From Rhodoferax sp. (GTDB taxonomy: Bacteria; Pseudomonadota; Gammaproteobacteria; Burkholderiales; Burkholderiaceae_C), in assembly GCA_029946045.1 (NCBI GenBank), contig JAQSDS010000463.1, forward strand, positions 1 through 11,147: a DNA stretch of 11,147 nt, in the 5' to 3' direction. The notes below the pieces were generated by a model. That model saw only the letters and a program-made list of their open reading frames with translations, made no database searches and was not told the DNA's origin. Positions within the stretch are counted from its first letter, which is position 1, and each line of letters starts with the position of its first letter. A program made the translations under genes and the position numbers. Below are positions 1 through 7,490 of this stretch, one piece after another.

Positions 1-6
1 GTCGGG

Positions 7-75
7 GTCGCTGCGCGAGTGGTCTGACCCGCAAGGTCTCAAGTTAGTTGGGGTCAGCGCACGTCGCTGCGCGAG
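7..75. repeat. REP-like GC-rich repeat pair upstream of the deacetylase gene
   Basis: A 13-base motif, GTCGCTGCGCGAG, occurs twice in direct orientation at 7-19 and 63-75. Each copy contains a small perfect hairpin, TCGC-TGC-GCGA. Between them lies an inverted pair, CTGACCC at 24-30 and GGGTCAG at 51-57. This layout resembles the REP or BIME elements mobilised in many beta- and gammaproteobacteria by REP-associated tyrosine transposases. No such transposase gene is in the window, and the left boundary is not visible. The family assignment is inference; the repeats themselves are directly readable. Confidence 0.5.
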
Positions 76-89
76 GACAAAATAGTGCC

Positions 90-1013
90 ATGCAAGCTTT
101 TTACTCCGATCATTTCGTTTTGCCCTTGCCCGCGGGACATCGCTTTCCGATGGCCAAATACGCCATGTTGCGTGAAGTCATTGCGCAGGCCTTGCCCTCG
201 GTGGCCTTGGTGGAGGCGCCCATCGCCAGCGACGGCCAACTTGCGTTGGTGCACACACCTGATTACATCGAAAGCCTGGTGAGCGGGCAGATCAGCGCCA
301 AGGCCATGCGCGAGATTGGCTTTCCCTGTAGCGAATTCATGGTGGAACGGGCACGGCGCTCGGTAGGCGCCACGGTGGCGGCAGTGCGCGCGGCACTGCA
401 TGGCGGTGTGGCGGCCAACCTGGCGGGTGGAACGCACCACGCCTACGCCGACAAAGGGGGTGGTTTTTGCGTCTTCAATGATGTCGCGGTGGCTGCCCGG
501 CTGGCGCAGTCCGAGTGGCAACGACAACATCGTCAGCCCTTGAAGGTGGCAGTGATCGACCTGGACGTGCATCAAGGCAATGGCACAGCGCATATCTTTC
601 AGAATGACGACAGTGTGTTCACGCTGTCGCTGCATGGCGACAAGAACTTTCCGTTTCGCAAGGAGGCCAGCGACCTGGATGTGGCGCTGCCTGACGGTTG
701 TCAGGATGCGGATTACCTGGTCGCATTGGAGTTGGCACTGCTTGAGCTAAGCCAGCGCTTTGAGCCCGGTCTGGTGCTGTATTTGGCCGGGGCCGACCCC
801 TACGCGGGCGACCGCCTGGGGCGCCTGGCCCTGACCCCGGACGGGCTGGAAGCGCGCGACCGGCGCGTGTTTGACTGGTGTTGGCAGCGCCGCACACCAG
901 TTGCGTTTGTCATGGCGGGGGGCTATGGCAAGCAGATTGAAGAAACTGTCCAGATTCAACGCCGCACTTTTTGCGTGGCTCTGTCCTACGCGCAACGCTG
1001 GGGCAGCGACTGA
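90..1013 (+). CDS. Histone deacetylase-like zinc amidohydrolase (class IV / HDAC11-like)
   Basis: This is a 307-residue zinc-dependent deacetylase-fold enzyme. The family removes acetyl or other acyl groups from lysine side chains or small amines; the substrate here is unknown. The active site is complete: tandem histidines H116-H117 in GGTHHAYA, zinc ligands D159 and H161 in IDLDVHQGNG, zinc ligand D236 in AGADPYAGDRLG, and the catalytic tyrosine Y279 in AGGYG. The opening YSDHFVLPLPAGHRFPMAKY resembles bacterial class IV (HDAC11-like) members, and the length fits that class. The frame stays open upstream to a TTG at 48, but those codons are repeat sequence, so the ATG at 90 is preferred. 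The ribosome site is weak (GAGG at 73-76). The lactate oxidation genes follow 119 bases downstream. No N-terminal signal is seen, so it is probably cytoplasmic. Confidence 0.9.
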   Translation: MQAFYSDHFVLPLPAGHRFPMAKYAMLREVIAQALPSVALVEAPIASDGQLALVHTPDYIESLVSGQISAKAMREIGFPCSEFMVERARRSVGATVAAVRAALHGGVAANLAGGTHHAYADKGGGFCVFNDVAVAARLAQSEWQRQHRQPLKVAVIDLDVHQGNGTAHIFQNDDSVFTLSLHGDKNFPFRKEASDLDVALPDGCQDADYLVALELALLELSQRFEPGLVLYLAGADPYAGDRLGRLALTPDGLEARDRRVFDWCWQRRTPVAFVMAGGYGKQIEETVQIQRRTFCVALSYAQRWGSD

Positions 1014-1117
1014 CGCAGGCTTTGAAATTATTGAAAACCTGCCGGTGCGAATATCACAAGAATAATCTGGCTAAATGTTTCACAATCAAACTCTGCACCC
1101 TGAACGCGTGCGATAAC

Positions 1118-1123
1118 AAGGAG
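1118..1123 (+). promoter_or_regulatory. Ribosome-binding site AAGGAG that fixes the lutA start
   Basis: AAGGAG ends 9 bases before the ATG at 1133. A competing out-of-frame ATG at 1126 is only 2 bases from the site and reads just eight sense codons before a TGA, so 1133 is the real start. The 1014-1132 gap also has an AT-rich stretch with TTGAAA at 1031-1036 and TATCAC at 1052-1057. Their 15-base spacing is poor for a sigma-70 promoter, so none is called. Confidence 0.75.
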
Positions 1124-1132
1124 ACATGATTC

Positions 1133-1951
1133 ATGGCATTGCCCACTTTTGAAGCGCGAACTTACCCGGAAAAACCGACCGATGTGTACCTGTTTGCCAC
1201 CTGCCTGATAGATCAATTCACACCTGAGGCCGGGCTGGATACGGTGAACTTGCTGGAGCGCGAAGGCATCCGGGTGCATTTTCTGGAGCAGCAAACCTGC
1301 TGTGGTCAGCCTGCCCACAGCAGCGGTTTCCCAGATGAGGCACGCGCCGTGGCCTTGCAGCAATTGAACCTGTTTGTCGAGCCCTGGCCGGTGGTGATTC
1401 CGTCAGGCTCGTGCGGCGGCATGATCCGCAAGCATTACCCGCACCTCTTTGCTGACGACCCGGTGTTGCATGCCAAGGCCGTGGACTTGTCGGAGCGGGT
1501 TTATGAACTCAGTGAATTCCTGGTGCATGTGGTCAATTTCAGCCGACCCGACCTGGGCCCGCCTTGCACTGTCGCGCTGCACACCTCATGCCATGCGCGC
1601 CGTGAAATGGGTGCACATGAAACCAGCGTGGCCTTGCTTGAGAGCATGGCGCAGGTGAAGGTGGTGGTGCAGGCGCGCATTGAAGAGTGCTGCGGTTTTG
1701 GTGGCACCTTTGCGATGCGTTACCCCGACATTTCTGAGGCCATCGTCAACGACAAGGTGGCTGCCATCCGCGACACCGGAGCCGCGTCTGTGGTCAGTGC
1801 CGACTGCGGCTGCCTGCTCAATATCACCGGCCGCGCTGCCAAACAGGATGAGTTGGCGGGTTTGCCCCAAGCCACCTTGCCGGGTGAGCATCTTGCGAAC
1901 TTTTTGTGGCGCCGCACGACCGAACAAATCAGCACGGGAGACGCCGCATGA
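1133..1951 (+). CDS. lutA: L-lactate oxidation iron-sulfur protein LutA (LldE/YkgE type)
   Basis: LutA is the cysteine-rich (CCG-domain) subunit of LutABC. This is an NAD-independent L-lactate dehydrogenase unrelated to the flavoprotein LldD, and it oxidises lactate to pyruvate at the cytoplasmic side. The 272-residue protein shows two CCG-type repeats: C56-C57-G58 with S93-C94-G95, then C153 in HTSCHARREMG, C186-C187-G188 in ECCGFGGTF, and C225 and C227 in ADCGCLL. These resemble the cysteine-rich domains of heterodisulfide reductase HdrB and glycolate oxidase GlcF, where such cysteines bind cofactor clusters. C24 in FATC completes the usual opening. The start is set by AAGGAG 9 bases upstream. 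The stop overlaps the next start as ATGA, indicating translational coupling. No LldR-type regulator or lactate permease gene is visible. Confidence 0.93.
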   Translation: MALPTFEARTYPEKPTDVYLFATCLIDQFTPEAGLDTVNLLEREGIRVHFLEQQTCCGQPAHSSGFPDEARAVALQQLNLFVEPWPVVIPSGSCGGMIRKHYPHLFADDPVLHAKAVDLSERVYELSEFLVHVVNFSRPDLGPPCTVALHTSCHARREMGAHETSVALLESMAQVKVVVQARIEECCGFGGTFAMRYPDISEAIVNDKVAAIRDTGAASVVSADCGCLLNITGRAAKQDELAGLPQATLPGEHLANFLWRRTTEQISTGDAA

Positions 1952-2670
1952 GTGCCAGCCCCAACCCCACCGCTGCCGCCGAGGCCAACGCGCGCAGCAG
2001 CATTCTGGCGCGTCTGCGTGCCCCGGCCACGCCTGCGCCCGTGCCGCTGCCCGATGTCAGCGCCTGGTTCAACGCGCATCAGCGCCACGAGGACAGTGCG
2101 CAGCGTGTCAGTCGCTTGCGTGCTGCGCTGGAGGCCGTCAAAACCGAGGTGCATGACACCACCGCCACCGATTGGCCCGAACTCTTGTTGCGTCTGGTCA
2201 AGGCGAAGGGCTTGCGCAATTTGCTCATCGGCAGCGACACCCCGCACGGCGCTGCACTGGAAACGCGCCAGCCTGTTGGGCTTGAACTCAAGCGTTACGT
2301 CGAGTCCATTGACAGCTGGCGCGATGTGTTGTTTGACGAGGTGGATGCCTCCCTCACCCTGGCCAAAAGTGCCATTGCCGAAGTGGGTAGCCTGATTGTG
2401 TGGCCCACGCCAGCCGAGCCCCGGCTGATGTCGCTGGTGCCCTCGGTGCACTTTGTGCTGCTGGACGTGGCCACCATCCACTCTGATTTTTATTCGGCCA
2501 TGACTGCCGAGGGCTGGAAAGACAGCCTGCCGACCAATGCGCTGTTGATTTGCGGCCCGTCCAAGACCGCCGACATTCAGCAAACGCTGGCCTACGGTGC
2601 CCACGGCCCGCGTGAACTGGTGGTGCTGTTGCGCCACGCCGACCCCGTCACCTCAGGAGCAGCTGCATGA
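1948..2670 (+). CDS. lutC: L-lactate oxidation protein LutC (LUD domain)
   Basis: This 240-residue protein of the LUD (lactate utilisation) family has the family's C-terminal signature: CGPSKTADI at about 202-210, followed by YGAHGP at 216-221. Upstream are the central segment AKSAIAEVGSLIVWP (about 139-153) and LVPSVHFVLLD (about 163-173). LutC is needed together with LutA and LutB for growth on L-lactate in Bacillus subtilis; its own catalytic role is not settled. The N-terminal 45 residues are Ala/Pro-rich and look poorly ordered. The start was chosen at the ATG overlapping the lutA stop, with GGGAG 7 bases before it. An earlier ATG at 1906 lies inside lutA and has no support. It overlaps lutB by 4 bases. 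The order A-C-B differs from the A-B-C order of B. subtilis lutABC and E. coli ykgEFG. Confidence 0.92.
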   Translation: MSASPNPTAAAEANARSSILARLRAPATPAPVPLPDVSAWFNAHQRHEDSAQRVSRLRAALEAVKTEVHDTTATDWPELLLRLVKAKGLRNLLIGSDTPHGAALETRQPVGLELKRYVESIDSWRDVLFDEVDASLTLAKSAIAEVGSLIVWPTPAEPRLMSLVPSVHFVLLDVATIHSDFYSAMTAEGWKDSLPTNALLICGPSKTADIQQTLAYGAHGPRELVVLLRHADPVTSGAAA

Positions 2671-4097
2671 GCCAGGTCATCAAAATCCACCCGATGGAAG
2701 ACTTCAAGGAGCGTAGCCGTGACGTGCTCAATGATCCGGGGCAGCGCAAGAATTTTCGCGGTGCCATGGACTTTTTGCAGGCCAAGCGTCGGTCCCAGTT
2801 CCCGGACCAGGACGAGTTGCAAGGGCTGCGTGAACTCGGCTCACAGATCCGCCGTTACAGCCTGGCCAACCTGCCACGTTTGCTGGAACAGCTGGAGGCC
2901 CAACTCACCGCCAATGGCATCCAGGTGCACTGGGCGCAGAACCCCGATGAGGCCAATGCCATTGCGCTGGGCATTGCCCGCCGCGTGGGCGCCAAGCGCG
3001 TCATCAAGGGCAAGTCGATGGTGAGCGAAGAGGTGGGTTTCAACCACGCCATGGAAGCGGCTGGTATCGAGGCGCTGGAATCCGACATGGGCGAGTACAT
3101 CGTGCAGTTGGCCGGCGAGGCGCCGTCGCACATCATCATGCCGGCCATCCACAAGACCAAGCAGGCCATTGCTGAACTGTTTGCCAAGGAAATCCCCGGC
3201 GTGGCCTACACCGAAGACGTGGATGCGCTGATCCGTATTGGCCGCAAGGTGCTGCGGCGCAAGTTTGCCGATGCCGACATCGGCTTGTCAGGGGTGAACT
3301 TCTGTGTGGCCGAGACCGGTACCCTGTGCCTGGTGGAAAACGAAGGCAACGGCCGCATGTGCACCACCGTGCCCAAGGTGCACATTGCCATCACCGGCAT
3401 TGAGAAAGTGGTCGAAAAGCTCGAACACGTGCCACCGCTTTACAGCCTGCTGTCGCGCTCGGCCACGGGGCAGGCGGTGACCACTTATTTCAACCTGATC
3501 AGCGGCCCGCGCAAGCCCGATGAAAAGGACGGCCCCGAAGAAGTGCACCTGATCCTGCTCGACAACGGCCGCACCCAGGCCTATGCCGATGAAGAACTGC
3601 GCGAGACCCTCAAGTGCATCCGCTGCGGCGCCTGCATGAACCACTGTCCGGTGTATGCCCGCATTGGCGGCCACGCCTACGGCACCACTTACCCGGGGCC
3701 CATTGGTGCCATCATCTCACCGCATATGCTGGGCCTGGATGCCACCTACCCACTGGCTTTTGCCTCCACTTTGTGTGGTGCCTGTGTCGAAGTGTGCCCG
3801 GTCAAAATTCCGATCACCGACATCCTGGTGCGCTTGCGCAACGAATCGCAAGCCAAGCCGGAAAGCGAAGATGCCACGCTGCGCGGTAGCGGCGCCGGGC
3901 GCACCGTGGCCAGCACTGCGGTCTGGAACGTCTGGGCTCAGGTGTATGGCCGCACCGGGCTGTACAAGCTGGCGTCGTGGTTCATGAGCCGGGGCCGCGC
4001 CCTGTCGCCTTCTGACCAGGGCGCCTGGACGCGCAGTCGCACGCCGCTGGTGCCCGCACCCAAGCGTTTGCGCGACCTGCTCAAGGAGCGAAAATAG
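2667..4097 (+). CDS. lutB: L-lactate oxidation iron-sulfur protein LutB (LldF/YkgF type)
   Basis: LutB is the large subunit of LutABC, 476 residues, the usual family size. An N-terminal LUD domain spans roughly residues 60-300 and includes GKSMVSEE (K116) and MGEYIVQLAGE. A ferredoxin-like module follows, with C317, C320, C323 and C327 (CIRCGACMNHCP) and a second motif C370, C373, C377 (CGACVEVCP), expected to hold 4Fe-4S clusters for electron transfer. The C-terminal tail, from about 390, has the aromatic WNVWAQVYGRTGLYKLASW stretch and matches the LutB C-terminal domain (DUF3390). Electrons from lactate probably pass through it to the respiratory chain; that is inference. The ATG overlaps the lutC stop as ATGA, with CAGGAG 7 bases upstream. 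No terminator is evident after it. Confidence 0.95.
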   Translation: MSQVIKIHPMEDFKERSRDVLNDPGQRKNFRGAMDFLQAKRRSQFPDQDELQGLRELGSQIRRYSLANLPRLLEQLEAQLTANGIQVHWAQNPDEANAIALGIARRVGAKRVIKGKSMVSEEVGFNHAMEAAGIEALESDMGEYIVQLAGEAPSHIIMPAIHKTKQAIAELFAKEIPGVAYTEDVDALIRIGRKVLRRKFADADIGLSGVNFCVAETGTLCLVENEGNGRMCTTVPKVHIAITGIEKVVEKLEHVPPLYSLLSRSATGQAVTTYFNLISGPRKPDEKDGPEEVHLILLDNGRTQAYADEELRETLKCIRCGACMNHCPVYARIGGHAYGTTYPGPIGAIISPHMLGLDATYPLAFASTLCGACVEVCPVKIPITDILVRLRNESQAKPESEDATLRGSGAGRTVASTAVWNVWAQVYGRTGLYKLASWFMSRGRALSPSDQGAWTRSRTPLVPAPKRLRDLLKERK

Positions 4098-4137
4098 CAC
4101 GCCTGCTCACACTATCTGTTCTGGAGAAACTCCTTTG

Positions 4138-4860
4138 ATGACTGAAAAATTGCCTGACTCCGACCTGCATGTTGCCACGGTCGATACCGCCATCACCTCG
4201 CGCATGTCGAGCCGGGCCTTTACCCAGCAAGCCGTGCCGCACCAGACCCTGCATGACATGCTGCAGGTGGCAAGCCGCGCGCCGTCGGGCACCAACACCC
4301 AGCCCTGGAAGGTTTACGTGCTGCAGGGCAACAGCCGTGACAGCCTGGTGGACAAGGTGTGTGCCGCCCACGATGCGCTACGCGCCGACCCGGCACTGGC
4401 AGCCCAATACCGTGAAGAATACGATTACTACCCTGAAAAGTGGGTCAGTCCCTACATTGACCGGCGGCGTGAGAATGGCTGGGGCCTGTACAACTTGCTC
4501 GGTATTGGCAAAGGTGACAAGGACAAGATGCACGCGCAACACCAGCGCAACTACCGGTTTTTTGATGCGCCGGTAGGGTTGATGTTCACCATTGACCGGG
4601 TCATGGGGCGTGGCTCCTTGCTTGACTACGGCATGTTTTTGCAGAGCATCATGGTGGCCGCGCGCGCCCGTGGTTTGCACACCTGTCCGCAGGCGGCCTG
4701 GAACGGTTTTTCCAGCATCATCCTGCCGCACATTGGCGCCGGACCTGACGACATGTTGGTGTGCGGTATGTCGCTGGGCTACGCGGACGAAGCGCAAACA
4801 GTCAACAGCTTCCACACACCGCGCGTGGCAGTGTCAGAGTTCACCCACTTTCTTACTTGA
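4138..4860 (+). CDS. FMN-dependent nitroreductase family protein
   Basis: This 240-residue member of the nitroreductase fold typically works as a homodimer with FMN and reduces nitroaromatics, quinones or other electrophiles using NAD(P)H; the true substrate is unknown. Visible marks are the phosphate-binding SRMSSRAF (21-28), APSGTNTQPWKVYV (48-61) at the FMN site, GLHTCPQAAW (179-188) and CGMSLGYAD (209-217). The long insertion at 80-140, rich in Tyr, Trp and charged residues, resembles the NfnB/PnbA (nitrobenzoate reductase) branch. I chose the ATG at 4138; a TTG immediately before it adds one residue. GGAG at 4123-4126 is the ribosome site and lies in a small hairpin. It starts 40 bases after lutB and may be co-transcribed. 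It overlaps the convergent bamC by 8 bases. Confidence 0.88.
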   Translation: MTEKLPDSDLHVATVDTAITSRMSSRAFTQQAVPHQTLHDMLQVASRAPSGTNTQPWKVYVLQGNSRDSLVDKVCAAHDALRADPALAAQYREEYDYYPEKWVSPYIDRRRENGWGLYNLLGIGKGDKDKMHAQHQRNYRFFDAPVGLMFTIDRVMGRGSLLDYGMFLQSIMVAARARGLHTCPQAAWNGFSSIILPHIGAGPDDMLVCGMSLGYADEAQTVNSFHTPRVAVSEFTHFLT

Positions 4861-5935
4861 GGTCGTCGGCCAGCACCTTGACAATGCGCTGTGCGTCTGC
4901 CGCTGCAGCCGTGCTGCCATCGGCGTTTTGCACTGACACGGTACTCGCCTTACCCTGGCTCAGCACCGAAATCTTGAACTTTTGCGGTGCACTGTCGGGT
5001 TTGGCTGAGCCGAAGAGCTTGCCAAAGAAGCCGGGGTCAGCTTTCTCTGCGTTGGGTGCCACGTAGCGGACAAAGTAGATGCCCTTGCTGCGGTCGCGAT
5101 CTTCTACCGTGAAATTGGTGCGGTCCAGCGCCAGGCCTACACGGCGCCAGGCGCGGTCAAATTCATCATCAAGGCGTACCACCGACTGGCCGTTGACCGT
5201 GTCAATTCGCGCGGCTTGGCTCACCGGTCCGGCGGCGACCAGGACTTTCGATTGCTCTTCGGAAATGCCGAGCTTGACCATCAGGCGGCGCAAGAATTCG
5301 GCCTCCAGTTCGGGGTCGGCGGCGCGGGGTTGCCACACGGTCTGGTCTTTGGCCGTGCTGTTATAGACCTCGACCATGCCACGGTGACTGATGAAAATGT
5401 CAGTTCCACCATTGGGGTTGCGTTCCAGGCGGGTGCGGAATTTGTCACGTTCGCCCGTGGAATACAGCGACTCAAAGACCTTGCCAATGGTGCTGCGGAT
5501 GATGTCCTGTGGAATTTTGGCCCGGTTTTCTGCCCAGTCGGTTTCCATGATGCCCAGGTTGGCCTGATCCATCACCAGCAAAAAGCCGTTCTCGATCCAG
5601 AAATCCTTGACCGGATCCCACAACTTGTCAGCCGGACGGCTGATCACCAGCCAGCGCTGGGCACCGACACGCTCAATGCGCACATCACCGATGGCGTTGG
5701 CCGCTGTGGGCGTTGCCTGAGTAGCCACCTGACCTATTTGAAAGCTCGAGGCGGTGACCGCAGCACCGGGAACGGCATAACGGGTTTCGCGCGACAACTG
5801 GGTCAGGTCGGGTGGCACTTCGAGCGACGGCGCCTTGCCGGCGCTTTTGTAGTCCACCTTGTCGGTTTCCAGCACCGAGCAGGCGCCCAGTGTCAGGGTC
5901 AGGCCAAGAATTGCAAGTCTGGAAATAGGGTTCAC
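4853..5935 (-). CDS. bamC: Outer-membrane assembly lipoprotein BamC (NlpB/DapX)
   Basis: BamC is a lipoprotein of the BAM complex, which inserts beta-barrel proteins into the outer membrane. The 360-residue precursor has a short signal peptide ending in a lipobox, LGAC, with the acylated cysteine at C19. The mature protein opens with an extended segment containing the conserved LEVPPDLTQL; in E. coli the equivalent region lies along BamD. Two helix-grip domains follow (roughly 100-210 and 235-345), fitting Lipoprotein_18. The family is usually near 340-370 residues. The only usable start is a GTG at 5935, supported by AAGGA (5942-5946) 6 bases upstream; the frame closes with TGA at 5951-5953. 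It lies 58 bases after dapA, an order also found in E. coli (dapA-nlpB), so the two are probably one operon. No terminator is seen. Confidence 0.93.
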   Translation of the reverse strand: MNPISRLAILGLTLTLGACSVLETDKVDYKSAGKAPSLEVPPDLTQLSRETRYAVPGAAVTASSFQIGQVATQATPTAANAIGDVRIERVGAQRWLVISRPADKLWDPVKDFWIENGFLLVMDQANLGIMETDWAENRAKIPQDIIRSTIGKVFESLYSTGERDKFRTRLERNPNGGTDIFISHRGMVEVYNSTAKDQTVWQPRAADPELEAEFLRRLMVKLGISEEQSKVLVAAGPVSQAARIDTVNGQSVVRLDDEFDRAWRRVGLALDRTNFTVEDRDRSKGIYFVRYVAPNAEKADPGFFGKLFGSAKPDSAPQKFKISVLSQGKASTVSVQNADGSTAAAADAQRIVKVLADDLK

Positions 5936-5993
5936 AAAAGTTCCTTCGGGTCAAAGATCGGATCAGCGAGTAAAAAAATGGTTCAGCCTGGCT

Positions 5994-6887
5994 TTAGATC
6001 AGGCCAACTTCCCGCAGGGCGGCTTCCACCACCGGCACGTTGGCTGGCGTCAGGTCCGTCATGGGCAGGCGCATGGTGCCACCACACAGGTTCATGCGCG
6101 CCACGGCCCATTTCACTGGAATGGGATTGGCTTCGATAAACAGGTTTTTATGCAGCGGCATCAGCTTGAACTGAATTTCCATGGCGCGCTTGACATCGCC
6201 AGCGATGGCGGCCACGCACAATTCGTGCATCAGGCGTGGCGCCACATTGGCCGTGACGCTGATGTTGCCGTGACCACCGCACAGCATCAACGCTACGGCA
6301 GTGGGGTCGTCACCCGAATAAACGGCAAAGTGCTTGGGAACTTCGCGAATCAGCCATTGGGCACGGTCGATATTGCCGGTGGCTTCCTTGATGCCCGTAA
6401 TGCCGGGCACCTGAGCCAAGCGCAGCACGGTTTCAAGGGCCATGTCGGCCACCGAGCGGCCGGGCACGTTGTACAGCACCATGGGCAGATCGACTGCTTC
6501 GGCAATGGCCTTGAAGTGTTGGTACTGGCCTTCCTGGGTCGGCTTGTTGTAGTAAGGCACCACTTGCAACTGTGAATCGGCACCCACTTTTTTGGCAAAT
6601 TTGGCCAGTTCAATGGCCTCGGCGGTGCAGTTGGAACCGCAACCCGCCATGATGGGCACCCGCTTGTTCGCCTGTTCTACAGCCACCCGGATGATTTCGC
6701 GGTGTTCGTCGACGCTGACGGTGGGTGATTCGCCAGTGGTGCCGACCACACCAACGCAATCCGTTCCCTCGGCAATGTGCCAGTCAATGAGTTTGCGCAG
6801 CGCCGGGTAGTCCACGCTGCCATCAGGGTGCATGGGGGTGACCAGGGCAACAATGCTGCCTGTAAGTTGGGGCTTGGAGTGTGGCAT
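5994..6887 (-). CDS. dapA: 4-Hydroxy-tetrahydrodipicolinate synthase
   Basis: DapA condenses pyruvate with L-aspartate semialdehyde, the first committed step of the diaminopimelate/lysine pathway, in the cytoplasm. The 297-residue TIM barrel retains all key residues, offset by six from E. coli: the Schiff-base lysine K167 in GIKEATG, Y139 in LYNVPGR, R144, the T50-T51 pair in GTTGESPT, and Y113 in [10 protein letters not shown]. Length and motifs are normal and the enzyme should be active. The ATG at 6887 is the natural start ([18 protein letters not shown]), although upstream GACGAG is only a weak ribosome site. It lies 28 bases after the methyltransferase stop, so no independent strong promoter is obvious; bamC follows 58 bases on. 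Feedback inhibition by lysine cannot be judged from the sequence alone. Confidence 0.97.
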   Translation of the reverse strand: MPHSKPQLTGSIVALVTPMHPDGSVDYPALRKLIDWHIAEGTDCVGVVGTTGESPTVSVDEHREIIRVAVEQANKRVPIMAGCGSNCTAEAIELAKFAKKVGADSQLQVVPYYNKPTQEGQYQHFKAIAEAVDLPMVLYNVPGRSVADMALETVLRLAQVPGITGIKEATGNIDRAQWLIREVPKHFAVYSGDDPTAVALMLCGGHGNISVTANVAPRLMHELCVAAIAGDVKRAMEIQFKLMPLHKNLFIEANPIPVKWAVARMNLCGGTMRLPMTDLTPANVPVVEAALREVGLI

Positions 6888-6915
6888 CTCGTCTTGTCGT
6901 AATTGGATTAAGGTG

Positions 6916-7476
6916 TCATTTTAGCGAGAGCGGGTAGCGCACGGGCGCTTGGGCCGCGTCAAAGCCGTGTAGCGGTCTGAAAGCGGCAATGCGTTGCACA
7001 AAGCGCTCAGGGTTGGGCAGATAACCCTCTTCAAAAGCCACGATGCGAAGGCTCTGGCACAACTGCAGCAATTCACCTTGTTGCAGCAAAAAATCAGGCC
7101 GAGACGGTTTGCCTACGGACTCGTTGCCTTGTGCAAATGTTTCATACAGCAGCAAGCCACCGGGCACCAGGCTTTGCAGCAGCACCGGAAACAGCGCTCG
7201 CCACAAGTAGTTGCTCACCAGCACCACGTCAAATGCTTGCGGCAGACCGTTGTCCATCAGGGGCCAGGGGGCGTTTTCAATGTCTGCCAGCACCGTATGG
7301 CCGTAGCGACGGGCTGCTGCCAGTGCTTCTGCCGAGCGGTCAATGCCCGTGCAATGACAGCCCCGTTGCGCCAGCCACGCCATGTGGCGCCCCGAGCCGC
7401 AAGCGACGTCCAGTACCCGTGCACCCTCTGGCATCACATGCTGCCAGCGTTGCACCCAGCCGGAGGGCTCGCTCAT
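6916..7476 (-). CDS. Class I SAM-dependent methyltransferase (TehB-like)
   Basis: A 186-residue Rossmann-fold methyltransferase. Motif I is [16 protein letters not shown] at about 22-37, followed by the acidic-loop equivalent GIDRSAEAL, then [11 protein letters not shown] (motif IV region) and the [16 protein letters not shown] strand. The last resembles TehB/UbiE-like small methyltransferases. The substrate is unknown and no DNA- or RNA-recognition domain is present. Three starts are possible. ATG at 7476 gives [11 protein letters not shown], which I recall as the usual opening of relatives. GTG at 7491 overlaps the upstream TAG stop by one base. GTG at 7506 lies inside the upstream small gene. 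None has a good ribosome site, so translation may depend on coupling to the small gene. dapA follows after 28 bases. Confidence 0.88.
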   Translation of the reverse strand: MSEPSGWVQRWQHVMPEGARVLDVACGSGRHMAWLAQRGCHCTGIDRSAEALAAARRYGHTVLADIENAPWPLMDNGLPQAFDVVLVSNYLWRALFPVLLQSLVPGGLLLYETFAQGNESVGKPSRPDFLLQQGELLQLCQSLRIVAFEEGYLPNPERFVQRIAAFRPLHGFDAAQAPVRYPLSLK

Positions 7477-7490
7477 GTGGTGATCAGGCA

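Noticed and set aside
48..89. N-terminal extension of the deacetylase from a TTG at 48
   Set aside because: These 14 codons are made of the REP-like repeat, and relatives begin near YSDHF, so the ATG at 90 is preferred.
1014..1042. Possible terminator after the deacetylase gene (GCAGG ... CCTGC)
   Set aside because: The stem is only five pairs, the loop is 18 bases, and no T-run follows.
1031..1057. TTGAAA / TATCAC as a lutA promoter
   Set aside because: The spacing is 15 bases and the -10 match is poor; it is no better than expected by chance in an AT-rich gap.
1720..2637. 305-codon leftward open frame opposite lutA and lutC
   Set aside because: It is antisense to two well-supported genes, its translation is rich in Gly, Arg, Gln and His with no recognisable motif, and it has no ribosome site. 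Such frames are a common by-product of high G+C codon use.
5971..5993. AGCCAGGCT followed by a T-run after dapA (leftward) as a terminator
   Set aside because: The stem is four pairs with a one-base loop, which cannot form. bamC follows 58 bases from the dapA stop and the order is a conserved operon.
5216..6139. 307-codon rightward open frame opposite bamC and dapA
   Set aside because: It spans the gap between two conserved genes on the other strand, shows no family motif and no start signal, and fits a GC-driven shadow.
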